Below are positions 38,603 to 48,641 of a stretch of DNA of 64,000 nt, in pieces; position 1 is the first letter of the stretch; every line of letters begins with the position of its first letter. The position numbers and the translations under genes are program-made. The notes beneath the pieces were generated by a model that saw only the letters and a list, made by a program, of their open reading frames with translations, searched no databases and was not told the DNA's origin. Source of the DNA: Sclerotinia nivalis (lineage: Eukaryota; Ascomycota; Leotiomycetes; Helotiales; Sclerotiniaceae); contig JAPEIS010000016.1 of assembly GCA_029531795.1 (NCBI GenBank), positions 1,178,001 to 1,242,000 on the forward strand, read 5' to 3'.

Positions 38603-38760
38603 CATTTTTTCTAATAAAAATTTAATTTCTTCTAATAAAAAATAATTATTTTTTTAATAAAAAATTATTTTCTTTTTTTTTAAGAAAAATTTAATTTCTT
38701 CTAATAAAAATTCATTTTCTTTTAATAAAAATTTAATTTCTTCTAATAAAAATTTAATTC
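38603..38760 (+). repeat. AT minisatellite array, left copy (TTTAATTTCTTCTAATAAAA unit)
   Basis: About eight imperfect copies of an 18-20 bp unit related to TTTAATTTCTTCTAATAAAA run head to tail. The same unit occurs on the opposite strand at about 42966-43206, so the two arrays face each other across about 4.2 kb. Just outside both arrays the sequence reads AAGAATC when viewed in the matching orientation (38597-38603 and near 43218). Confidence 0.75.
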
Positions 38761-39591
38761 TTTTATACTTCAAGTCTTACAAATCAAATAGTTAAAGAGG
38801 AGTAAGCATCAATAGAGTCATCGAATATTGAAAGCAAAATACAAATAATATACAAAATCCACCCAACTCTCAAGTTCCCAACAAGTTAAACCCAACAACA
38901 ACCTCGAAGAAATAAGTATTTAAGAACTCCATCGCGCCCACTTACAGATAAACCCCGCCTTACATTGCGCATTAGACAATTCATCTTCAATCTACACCAA
39001 GCAACATCTAATGATCAACACACACGATATGAAAATTATCAGCTGCAAAGATCGATGGTGCTTAATGCTGTGGCTTTTCCGCGATGTATGTATGGATGAA
39101 TCTGCTTCTCATTCACAAATGTGCTTTGTGATGGGATGGGATGGGTTTTTGGAATTCGTGTTTGATGGGCTTTAAGTGGCATTTTGTGATGGAGAGAGAT
39201 ATGAGATGGGATGGAATGGAATGTTTAACTGTGGGATGGGATTGGTGGTACGTGATGGTTTGGAGAGGAGGGGAAGGGAGGAATGGAAGGGAAAAAGAAG
39301 AGAGAGAGGAGGAAGGGAAGTAAGTAAGTGAGGGAAATTTGATCAAAGAGTAGACTAGTACGAATACAGCTCTATCCAATAAGTAGAGGAGGCTTAGCTA
39401 GGGTAGTAGTGTCATATTACCCTGCTTTTTCACGCTAGAGGAAATTGAGAATTCTGCCGCTTTTTTGGCTTGGGTATTTCATCTTTGCAGTTGGAGCAGA
39501 TTTCTGTTTTCTACAATTACTTCTTTCTCTTTTCCACTCCTCTCCACCTGTTTGAAAATCCTTCGAATCTCCAGCTATGCAGAAGATATTG
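38761..39591. other. Intergenic inside the inverted minisatellites
   Basis: A G/A-rich plus strand (39120-39330) with repeated GATGGGATGG-like words is low-complexity sequence. No gene is supported. Confidence 0.4.
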
Positions 39592-39678
39592 GAGAGGACA
39601 GAGCACAAAGCCATGGTATCCATCTAGTTGATAGATGGTGCCATGGTTCATCCATCACATCAAGTGCTCTGTCCTCTC
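39592..39678 (+). repeat. Hairpin-forming inverted repeat, copy 1
   Basis: Perfect 15-bp arms GAGAGGACAGAGCAC (39592-39606) and GTGCTCTGTCCTCTC (39664-39678) enclose further pairing: CCATGG with CCATGG, and CCATCTA with TAGATGG around a 5-nt loop GTTGA. The word AAGGTGAAA follows directly. A diverged duplicate with the same layout lies at 39860-39955. An 87-nt nested stem-loop like this could be RNA structure or a foldback insertion. No known RNA family was recognised. Confidence 0.6.
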
Positions 39679-39859
39679 AAGGTGAAAGAATATTGTTACT
39701 GTATATAAGATCGAACTCTTTCTTCAATCTACTTTTTCCTCCGTCATCATAATTCATCGGTATCATCCCCACCCACTGGATATAAACACAATGAATTTTT
39801 ATTAACGGTCAAATTTGTTCTAGATACCTTCTTCGATCCTCAATTTTTGAATGAAATTG

Positions 39860-39955
39860 GAGAGGGCGGAGCACCAGCTCGGGTCAGTTGAATTGATGAA
39901 GTCGAGATGATTCGGAGGAAACCATTGACCCTGAGCAGCTGTGCTCCGTCCTCTC
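39860..39955 (+). repeat. Hairpin-forming inverted repeat, copy 2 (duplicate of copy 1)
   Basis: Arms GAGAGGGCGGAGCAC (39860-39874) and GTGCTCCGTCCTCTC (39941-39955) pair with one G:T. An inner GGGTCA (39881-39886) pairs with TGACCC (39926-39931). AAGGTGAAA follows, as in copy 1. Compared with copy 1, the A:T pair at stem position 9 has become G:C (both strands changed) and position 7 is a G:T wobble, while the loop is unrelated. Confidence 0.6.
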
Positions 39956-40112
39956 AAGGTGAAACAAATACATTGAGGTATGTGAGATTGATCTCTTCCC
40001 CAGATTACCCTCGTCATTCATCATGTCTATTTATCACCGTCACTCATCGTTGTCTTTGAACCACTTGGTAAATCCAGACCTGATCATATACTGATACCCA
40101 AATTTTACAGAA

Positions 40113-40181
40113 CCCTTGGTACCAAACAGCATGATTGGAACAGTTCACCTCGGTCTTATCAACCGCACTTGGTACCAAGGG
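40113..40181 (+). repeat. Inverted repeat CCCTTGGTACCAA
   Basis: Perfect 13-bp arms CCCTTGGTACCAA (40113-40125) and TTGGTACCAAGGG (40169-40181) are separated by 43 nt. It belongs to the same cluster of hairpins but its stem sequence is unrelated to copies 1 and 2. Confidence 0.5.
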
Positions 40182-41540
40182 GTTGGGAGATATCGTGGTG
40201 GTGTGGCGGAGGATGCCACAGGTAAGTTTCTCCTCCCTCCTCACCTTTCTTCCTTCCACCCAATCCAAATCGGTGTTTGAAATAAATCTAACCAAATCAA
40301 GCAGTATGATAATCAAACGACTGAAAAGGCCACCATACCTTTCACCAACCAATGCAAAGTAGAGTTCCATTCCATAGCTATACAAACAACGATGCGGTTT
40401 ACTCACCAGAACCGCAAATGGAAAGCCATGTAGATGGTCATTTCCCGTATTCGTACCAAAGCCATGATGTTGGAGTTGCTGTACTAATGGGATAAGATAA
40501 TGGTCGTGGGGCGACTAAGTCTCGTGGAAGATATGCTGGTGCTATTGTTGTGGGGCTTACAAGTAAGTTTCTTGCTTCTTTCCAAGGGATGAAAAGTCCT
40601 TGTTTGCATATGATTCTTGCTAACCAAGTAAAGAAGAAAATGATCAAACCACTGAGAAGAGGAAGTCTGTGGGGAGACATGGTGGTGGTGTGGTGGTGGA
40701 CGCTCCAGGTATATTTCTTTTTTCCTATCCCTTCAGTCTGAGTGAATGCTCGCTGGCAGTTAAGACTGTTTCCTGATACATTTTCATGGCTAATTTAATG
40801 ATAGCAGACTTTAAAACGATGGGAAAGGACACCAACTCTCCACACTCATATATTTCTACCAATAGGAGCTACGAAAATGATACGTTCCAACAACGGCCTC
40901 TGCGGGGATTCAGTACAATTCTCGATGGAAGAATGAGGTGTAAGTAGTATCTATACCTCACTCCTCACTCCTCAAGAAAGTTAACTGACGACCTTAGAAC
41001 TTCGATAATTAAGGGTTTATTCGAAAAGAGCTTTCTGAGCAAGGGTCTAGGCTCCGTGTTCTTTCTCTGTTTAAGCTCAACCATCTCTGCCATAATCGAG
41101 AGATGGGCGTTCAATAGGGTAAGAACAGAGAGAACACGGAGCCTGGATTCAGTGGACGCAATCGACCTGGCAGCAGAGCTTGACATGCTAGTCAGCATGA
41201 GGTTGCTCTGGCCTCAGCAGCAGCAACAACAGCCAAATAACAACGGTTGTTCTTCTCCTCGGTGATTACTCTGCAGGAAGTCAAGCTGTAGCTCCCGGAA
41301 TATTCAACATCACTGTTATCAATAACCCTCGCGCGCTCGACCAAACAGCGTTGTTTTTAAAAAGGGGGTGGAGAAAAAGAGGAGCTTCCTCCATAATCCT
41401 CGCTGCTACCTTAAACAAGTAAGTCCTTCCTGTACCAGTATTAAAAAAGAGTGATAACTAACCGCTTGCTTAGGTACTAAAACCTTGCAGAAGAAACCAT
41501 TGAAGGTCATGACGGTGGTGTTGCGGTTAGCGTTCGTTCA
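40169..41540 (+). repeat. Series of diverged exon-like repeats (GR-x-GGV type), tentative
   Basis: Four short segments translate to similar peptides. They are VGRYRGGVAEDATG (ending at a GTAAGT, 40222), RGRYAGAIVVGLTS (ending near GTAAGT, 40563), VGRHGGGVVVDAPG (GTATAT, 40709) and IEGHDGGVAVSVRS (preceded by TTGCAG, 41485-41490). Each is GT-rich and most abut a splice-like site, as if an exon had been duplicated. Stops between and inside units prevent a continuous model. This may be a decayed multi-exon gene with repeated exons. Function unknown. Confidence 0.3.
41049..41144 (+). repeat. Long hairpin (about 29 paired bases), possible structured RNA or foldback
   Basis: The left arm AGGCTCCGTGTTCT-TT-CTCTGTT (41049-41071) pairs with AACAGAGAGAACACGGAGCCT (41124-41144), 21 perfect pairs with a two-base bulge. 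An inner CCATCTCT (41081-41088) pairs with AGAGATGG (41099-41106) around a 10-nt loop. The 96-nt length is within the size range of small-RNA precursors, but nothing here shows expression. Confidence 0.6.
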
Positions 41541-42406
41541 GATTGGATATTATGTAATTATCAGGATTATGTAGAAATATATTTCGGTCTTTCTAGCTGC
41601 CTTCGGACGCGCCTCTGTTGACGTGAATTTTCGAGATTGTGATTGTGAAGTCGAAGATGGAAGAACTTTTAGGTGGCCTTAAATTCTGAGTACCTTGGGT
41701 AATTCAAACTTGTCACGTCATTTTCTTGGACTTTTGCTGACCATATTTTGCTGTAGATCGACTTCAACCTTTTTGAGTACCTATTAAACACCTTATCTTC
41801 GATGCTACGAAAAGCAACGATAATGATACTAGCTATGCTATTGTTCGTATATAACCACACATTTGCGCTTCAACCAAGGTTGACGAACGATAGAGAAACT
41901 TGGCTGGATTCGTTTTGTGAAGAAGTCTGACGACAATTATCAATTGCCGAAATCATCACGATAGTTCAAGTTGCAGCAAAACTATTATATCAGTTGGTTT
42001 CTTATATCTAGTAAGCTTGTTGTCGACCAATTTGACTTCAATAGTAACATCAATTATTAGACAAATCTACCATACAAGTTATATCTAGCATAATCAATCT
42101 TGTCATCAACGAAACCAAGTTCTATAGTAAATGGCGGGGGCAGTTAACGGAAGCTAACGTGTACCTATCGTTCAAGGCAACCTAGAACCAACGAAATCTT
42201 TTCCAATGGCAAGTTCATTATCTTTGTGCGAATTATCACGATTCGCACTCCCAGTTGGGATATTCCAAGGCTTTGGGTATGCATGGTATGCATGTTCTTG
42301 ATTCAATTCCTTTATACATAACCTTGTATGATCACAAACAACCACCACCACCATACTGAAGTCATCAAAACTCAAAGGGAAGAAGATCCCCTATTCACCG
42401 TAGAGT

Positions 42407-42682
42407 ATGTTTGTATTCAAATCCGGAATTCCTCCCACCAACGTTCGCATTCTGATTAGGTGGTTCCCGAACTTAGATGCAACCAAAGTTGCCAGCACAA
42501 AACTTCAGGATATGGAATGGGCCGGATGGTGATCAATCACAGTGACTATTAGTGGGATTGCCACGCTCGGGGTGATCGGAGCCGTCATGCTCAACATTCT
42601 ACTCTTTGTGGAAGACGCAGCATGCAGTTTGGATAAGGTTAGGATGGTTTATACTCACTCTGTTCGGGCTTTGGCTATATAA
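42407..42682 (+). pseudogene. Membrane-protein fragment with in-frame TGA
   Basis: From an ATG at 42407 the frame reads MFVFKSGIPPTNVRILIRWF, then PNLDATKVASTKLQDMEWAG, TGG and a TGA at 42530-42532. It continues in the same phase with SITVTISGIATLGVIGAVML and NILLFVEDAACSLDK. The second part is a strong transmembrane helix followed by an acidic turn. Reading through the stop gives a coherent membrane-anchored stretch, so this looks like a nonsense-mutated or partial gene. I do not recognise its family, and the borders are approximate. Confidence 0.4.
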
Positions 42683-42965
42683 ATGGGCCTGGGATAATAC
42701 CACGATCAACACCAGCATCTGAGGCAATCTCGTTTAGAGATGGTACAGCAACTGCTGTAATTACGATATAGATATTGATAGACCTACTCGAGGAAATATA
42801 GAATTGTCTTGGGTCAAGATAAACCAATACCACAATCAATACCAATATATAAAAGAACCTTAATCCCCCTCGCTTTCTAAAGGATACGAACGAAGATAAG
42901 GTGGTGGAAAGGCCAGTCCCGACCGTGAATTTATCTCTGCTTGTATCAAGATTCCGAAATATACG

Positions 42966-43206
42966 AAGAAAATTAAATTTTTATTAAAAGAAAATAAATT
43001 TCTATTAGCAGAAAATAAAAATTTATTAAAAGAAAAAAAAAATTTATTAAATTTTTATTAGAAGAAGTTAAATTTTTATTAGAAGAAAATAAAACATTTA
43101 TAAGAATTTTATTAAAAGAAATTAAAATTTTATTAGAAGAAATTAAATTTTTATTAAAAGAAAATAAAAATTTTATTAAAATTTTGTTAAAAGAAATTAA
43201 ATTTTT
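42966..43206 (-). repeat. AT minisatellite array, right copy (inverted relative to 38603-38760)
   Basis: About a dozen imperfect copies of TTTTATTAGAAGAAATTAAA run tandemly. This is the reverse complement of the unit in the left array. Unit edges are blurred by extra A/T runs. Confidence 0.75.
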
Positions 43207-43697
43207 TGTTACGATTCTTGAATACGGAATAGAGGCCGATACGATTCAAAGGAATTTCATACTAGATCGAAGAATTCTATATAGACAGGAACCTTCAATG
43301 GAATTAGAAAGAAAATATAAAGTTTTCTACTCTTTTCTACTCTTATAGCTATAGCCGATTCTTTACCGTATGTGACTTTTTAACAATAATTGAATAGTGA
43401 ATGATTAGAATACGATATACAATACAAGTGAATTCATAACTAATCGATTTATTAGTGAAATTAGTGAAATAATTAGTGATTTCATTAAATAAAGATAGCT
43501 TCACTATCTCCATAATAACCTCAGACAGACCGAACCCTTCGCTTTTGTCGTATATTACGACCTCTCGTACGATTTTGAGAGTTCAGTTTTGTAACACTTT
43601 CTGCCATTTGAGCGGTCAAATTCGCTGTATTTGTAGGCAAGCAAAAACTGTATATGATGATCTAATTCTAGTTATTATATATGGGTTATAAAGTACT

Positions 43698-46091
43698 TTA
43701 GGGATTCTCAGGTAATGAATCTTCGCTTTGCAATTCGTCTTCGTCTGGTGCGGCACTGGCTGCTTTTGCTTTTGCTGTGGTAATTGTTTTTGTCTTTTTG
43801 GATAGAGGTCTTACAGATTCATCTGCGGGTCTTTTCTTGTTATATTCCTTTGAAGGAGCTGGTGCCTTACTCGCTGCTTTTTCATTTTGTACTTTAGACT
43901 TATTTCCCCAACCGGCATCCTTCCTCATATCACCTATAATTTGATTCCACCTCATCATATCAAGTTCAATCCCCCAAGCTCCTTTTATCGGCTCAAGATT
44001 ATCCTCATCTATCCTGCCTAATCGTCCTTCATAATCTCTTACCCATGTAGCCGGATCGTCGGCATTGCCTTTACCTATCTCTAATACTATTTCGGTTGCG
44101 AAGAATGGAGGCATCTTAGGCGGACCAGCTTTCTTTGGAACATCTGCGAGAACACGTCTCATAGGTAGTCCATCGGTGTTCTCAGTCTCTTTAATTTCCA
44201 TGGCTTTGTTCTTAACGGCTTCACTTCGATCGTGCTTAACAAGAGATGCCAACATACTGACTTTAGTTTTTCCATATTCTTCAAAGGCGAGACCTCGAGC
44301 TTGACAGTGAAGCCTTAGGTCCTTTATCTTGAAATCATTTGCATCCATATTTTTTCTATACTGGTATCTAGCGTCTGTTTTATCCGTTATAACTAAAATG
44401 GCTTTCTTTCGCGGAGTAAGTACATCGGCTGGTTTCTTTTTATTGCCCTTGGCTGCTATGGGAAGCTGCTCGGGGAGTCCCCACGACTTTTTCAAGAATT
44501 GAAGGTTGCGAGGTTTGACTCTTCCCGAAGTGCCATCCATTTTAGTCATGCGAGGGTATAGATCTTTAAGGGGCTCTTGCGTATCTAGGAGAAATTCACT
44601 GTCTTCAAACGTGAAACCTTTAACAAACTTCTTCGTCGGTTCTTTTGGGTTCGCATATTTCCTATCAATCTTAAAGGTTGCTTCGATAGTGCGGTGAACA
44701 TAGAAATCTATCCATAGGCCTTTGTCATCTTTCTTAACAGCATTTGCGCGAGCAATATCATGAGCATTTCTAAGAGCATTCCTCTCAATTCTTTTTAACT
44801 TCTTGAGTGGGACAATTCCGATAAACCCTGGGCGAGGACCTCCGTCAACATATGGACCCGCTTGGACCCACTTGTAACCTTGCGGAGCATCTTCTTCTTG
44901 AGCTACCGTTGGTTCTCTAACAAAGCAGCCCTTAAATATCCTAAGCTCCCTGGGATCTTGATGATCTTCAAGGCCGGCTTTGTATCCTTCGACGTCCTCC
45001 GTTACAATCCAAACCCCTTCTCTTAAATACGTGTCCACTTCGTCGTCGTCAAACCACGAATTCGCTTGAGCAATTAAAGGTTGATCTATATTCCTGTGCA
45101 AAGCTGTTATGGAGCAATATAGTTAGCAATTACTTATTAGGAAATGATTTGAAGGAAAGTGAAGATTGAAAGCTGCATTAGGAAATAAAAATTTGTGTTT
45201 GTGGGTGAAAAAAATGTGAGGTTTGAGATCGGGGAAGGGAATTGGGTGCAAAAGGAGCGTGAAAATGTGAAACAGCTACGAACTTGAGAACCCCATCCAA
45301 TGGCCCATGACTTCTTTTACACCTGGTATTTTTCGATGAAGCGAATCATGTTCTCTTTCATAATTATCGTTGTAAAGCCACAATACAGGCCGGATTCCCG
45401 TTCCAACATCCATAGACTGTGTCGGGATCTTGAATGCTACATCCCACACCTTGTTTTTTAAGTCCCATGTAACATTGAAGCCCTGTGTAACATCCCCTAT
45501 AGAATAGTGCGTTCCGTATCTCTTATTCAGGAATCCGAGAAGACAATGGAGATCTGCGATTGTATAGTTGTTTTTTATGTCTGGAATGAACTGCTTGACT
45601 TGTTCTAACATTTCCGCTTCACTATACGGCTCCCCCCATCCGTCAACAAAAGCGAGTTGACCCCCAGCGGTCAAATACTCCATCGCTTCTTTCCAAAAGT
45701 CTGGTGACTGTCTGAACGCTATCAACTCTTTCACGGTCACACTATCCGCGAAAGGCACTGGTGTGCCTTCGGGAGCAGCAAGATCTCGCGCTGCATTGTA
45801 ACTGTATACTAGAGCGTGAAGGGCACAAGTATAACCAGCGGAAGTCGTTGATACTGGATGTATCCCAGAGCCCAGTACGGGTAATAGATTCCACCTTTCT
45901 ATCTCCCCAAATACGACATCGATAGGCCCTCTTCTTGCAGCGAGTGCTGCCGGATCTTTTTGAATATCAGGCGCATTTTCCCATTCTATTACTCCAGCCT
46001 TGTTTTTTGCTTTCCTTTTCCCTTTCGGGGCTGGGACATCCGGAGCTGGGGCTTTCGAAGCTGAGGCAATCGAAGCTTTTCTAGCTGACAT
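43698..46091 (-). CDS. Hypothetical protein, OTU-like N-terminus and SAP-like motif (735 aa)
   Basis: Exons 45280-46091 and 43698-45093 are joined by a 186-nt intron (GTAGCT donor, GCTAAC branch, CACAG acceptor). Phases agree, and a slightly different splice (GTTCGT donor) is also possible. After an Ala/Lys-rich start (MSARKASIASASKAPAPD), residues 80-265 hold a Cys box SAGYTCALHALVYSYNAARD, a central WGEPYSEAEMLEQV and a late HWMGF. Their order resembles OTU-type cysteine proteases. About residues 520-560 read DLRLHCQARGLAFEEYGKTK followed by VSMLASLV, which resembles a SAP DNA-binding helix pair. The C-terminus is basic (KKRPADESVRPLSKKTKTI), a likely nuclear signal. Both domain readings are inference from motif order. 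The gene is an isolated, better-GC island in AT-rich repeats. Confidence 0.6.
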
Positions 46092-47995
46092 TCTAGCTGC
46101 TAAGTTATTTTCAAGATTTTATGTACAAATACTCGATTCTGCTTGTCAATAGAGAGACTCCGCTCAACTTGTGCTTAAATATCACAATTCAAAGTTCAAT
46201 TTCTTCTTTAGTTGAATGCTAATGGTCCAAATTTTTGTACTTGTTCGTTCCTTTGTCCGTCTCCTGAGCACCCCCTTTTCTTTGCCAAAACTTAGTTTGG
46301 GTACAATCTACAAAGAAGAAAATAATAAATAGATTCCGCATATGGATAGATAATGCATAATAACTCTTTCATCAAAACAATTATTGGAGAATAAAAAGAA
46401 ACTGGTCAATACAGCCAAACAAGAAGTGTTATTGTGAATTAGACGCTTCGGGCAATAGAGCTTCTTTTGATGATTCAGTAGACCCGCAGACTACTATGCC
46501 CATCGTCCTGTAGCTCTCTATTAATAACTTTTAGTCTATAATCGTTGATTGATTGTTTACGGCTAATAATAAATCATCAAGACATAGTGATCTCTAGCTG
46601 GCCAGTCTTTAGGAATTGATATGAGCCGATCAAAAACGCCTAAAAGATTGCGGAAAGTCCCAAACACATGTTATCTTTGTTGATACATCAAATATGGTTG
46701 AGAACCCACCGCTAATCAATAAGATTCGCTGGATAAATTAGATATCAATTTTACATCGGAAATCAAAAGTTTTGATCTTTTTGTATTAAAAGATATAAAT
46801 ACTATAAAGGGGAGTGTCGTTAGTATATGCTGTAAATGGAAGAAGTGAGAAAACAATTATCTATCTACATAATCTGTTCAATAAAACAAATCACGATCAA
46901 TCCCGAGATATAGAGTATATATTATTGAAAACTAGAAACGAGATACAATTGTTGAAGCCAGGTCAACTGCTTTATACAACAGTATCAAGAAACATAATCG
47001 CGCTGCTCATCATCTTCTCACAAACCGAAGAATCGCTTGGCTGCAAGGAAACGGGAAGCTAGCCAGGAATCTGAATTGTGCATCGTCATAAGTTGTGCAT
47101 GGTATCCCTTGTCGAGGGCCTCAATATCAAGGTATTTAGGCCCGGTGGGTAGCTGGTTTAACGTCAGAAACAATTAAACTGAGAGAAGAATATCGCGAAA
47201 GTATACCCAATGTCCAGGGAGATCCCATTCGAAATTCTCTTTGACGTACTTGTACGAAGCAACCCATTTGTTTCTAGTGGAAGTATCATCGATAGTTGGG
47301 GGGGGGGGGGGCTGGGTATATGGATATCGGTGTTAATTTTCTAGCAGCATCTTATCAACATACTTGATCTTATAGAGATAAAAATATCGAATCGTTATTT
47401 CGGGACTCAAAGAAGGGGCTATAGTCAAAGAGGCTACGCCGGTAAAAGTGGTCATAAAGATAGACCACTTCATCTTTGGATAGCAATGTACGGTGATAGA
47501 TGCTGTGTATTATTTCTGCGTGGGCAATATCACACGTTAGCGTGCTGTGAAATGGGCAAGAACAGCGGCCTGGGACTACCTTATGGAGAACAAATGCCAG
47601 CAAGGGGAGCGAGGAGATTATATATTAGGGAATGCATGTATGTATAATAGTGTGCTAGCTTTGGGAATTGTTGATGGTGTTTTTTTCCTTAATACATGCC
47701 CAAGTTTACTATATATATATAGATACGGTACTACCTACACATCATCAATTGGACTAATAACAGTATAATAAAAAAAACAGCTATCTTTTTATCTTTATAA
47801 TTGATCGATATCTCGAGTTCGTCGAGGTAACTTAGAGAAGAGAAACAGAGACAGATGGATCTTGCAAATCTTTGAAGGGGAAATCAGCTACGATCAAGCA
47901 GACTTGCTGTAGTATAACAAATTCACTTTGAGAACTTTCCACGCTTCACCAGAATGTATGAAAACCATCCCACCATATCTTACCCTACCTTTCAA
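46092..47995. other. Intergenic with possible gene fragments
   Basis: Mostly AT-rich. A short frame from 47210 reads MSREIPFEILFDVLVRSNPF, reminiscent of an F-box start, but it runs into a poly-G tract of about 14 bases (47298-47311) and cannot be extended. No other gene is supported. Confidence 0.35.
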
Positions 47996-48452
47996 TGTTA
48001 CGTCGGACTTCACATTTGTGTGATCCCGGCGTCAACTGACTAAGTAAGGCTTTGGGACCTTAGGCTCAGTAGCCTGCGCTACAGTAGAGCCCGAGGCTTA
48101 GCAGTTGAAGGGTCACGTAAATGGATAGCATGCTATCCAGAGAGAACGAAGGTCTATATAGCTTGGAAGGATTTCCTTATCGTAGAGCTTCGTGCTCAAG
48201 AGATACCAAATGTCCGTGCGTTCAGACGTAAGCCACTGCAAAGCTACCGCAAAGCCACACACGCCTCATATGGCTTGCGTCTGGTGCACGGACATTTGAT
48301 ATCTCTTATTCGCAAGTCTATTAGTTACCATACAATACGATATTGTTATCACCAAACTGACTCCCTGCTTGACCCTTAGTAGAAATCGCCACGCCCTTTC
48401 TATCAAGTCCTAGTATCGTTTCCACGTGATATTAGATTGTAGCGGCGTAACA
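47996..48452 (+). mobile_element. LTR-like copy 2, carrying a nested hairpin insertion
   Basis: It starts TGTTACG and ends CGTAACA. It shares with the solo LTR at 14526 the GAAGGTCTATATA, GAGCTTCGTGCTCAAG, TTAGTTACCATACAATACGAT, GTAGAAATCGCCACG and ATTGTAGCGGCGTAACA blocks. No matching target duplication is seen (TTCAA versus CGCAA). A ~108-bp palindromic insertion sits at 48199-48306. Sequence 48054-48101 is repeated in inverted form just outside the LTR at 48546-48586. Confidence 0.6.
48199..48306. mobile_element. Foldback MITE nested in the LTR
   Basis: The ends AGAGATACCAAATGTCCGTG and its reverse-complement partner CACGGACATTTGATATCTCT match over 21 bp with one mismatch. Inside, GACGTAAGCCA pairs with TGGCTTGCGTC, so nearly the whole 108 bp folds back. 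The other two LTR copies lack this block at the equivalent point (after GTGCTCAA), which shows it is an insertion. It has no coding capacity. Confidence 0.65.
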
Positions 48453-48641
48453 CGCAAAGCCGATTCCGGTTATCTCAATATACCCTTTTATCTCTATCCT
48501 GACTTTTCCATTATGTGACACTTAGTCCCGTGATCCGTTACCTGACTAAGCCTGGGTTCTACTGTAGCTACCGAGCCTAAGGACCCACCGATATTCAAAT
48601 CTCACGGTTCACCATTCTCAACCCCACAAGTAGTAATCAAC

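Noticed and set aside
39400..41600. Dikaritin-type precursor peptide gene with repeated cores
   Set aside because: Repeated GR-x-GGV segments exist, but there is no signal peptide, no regular KR cleavage sites and no continuous frame, and the UstYa gene is about 9 kb away.
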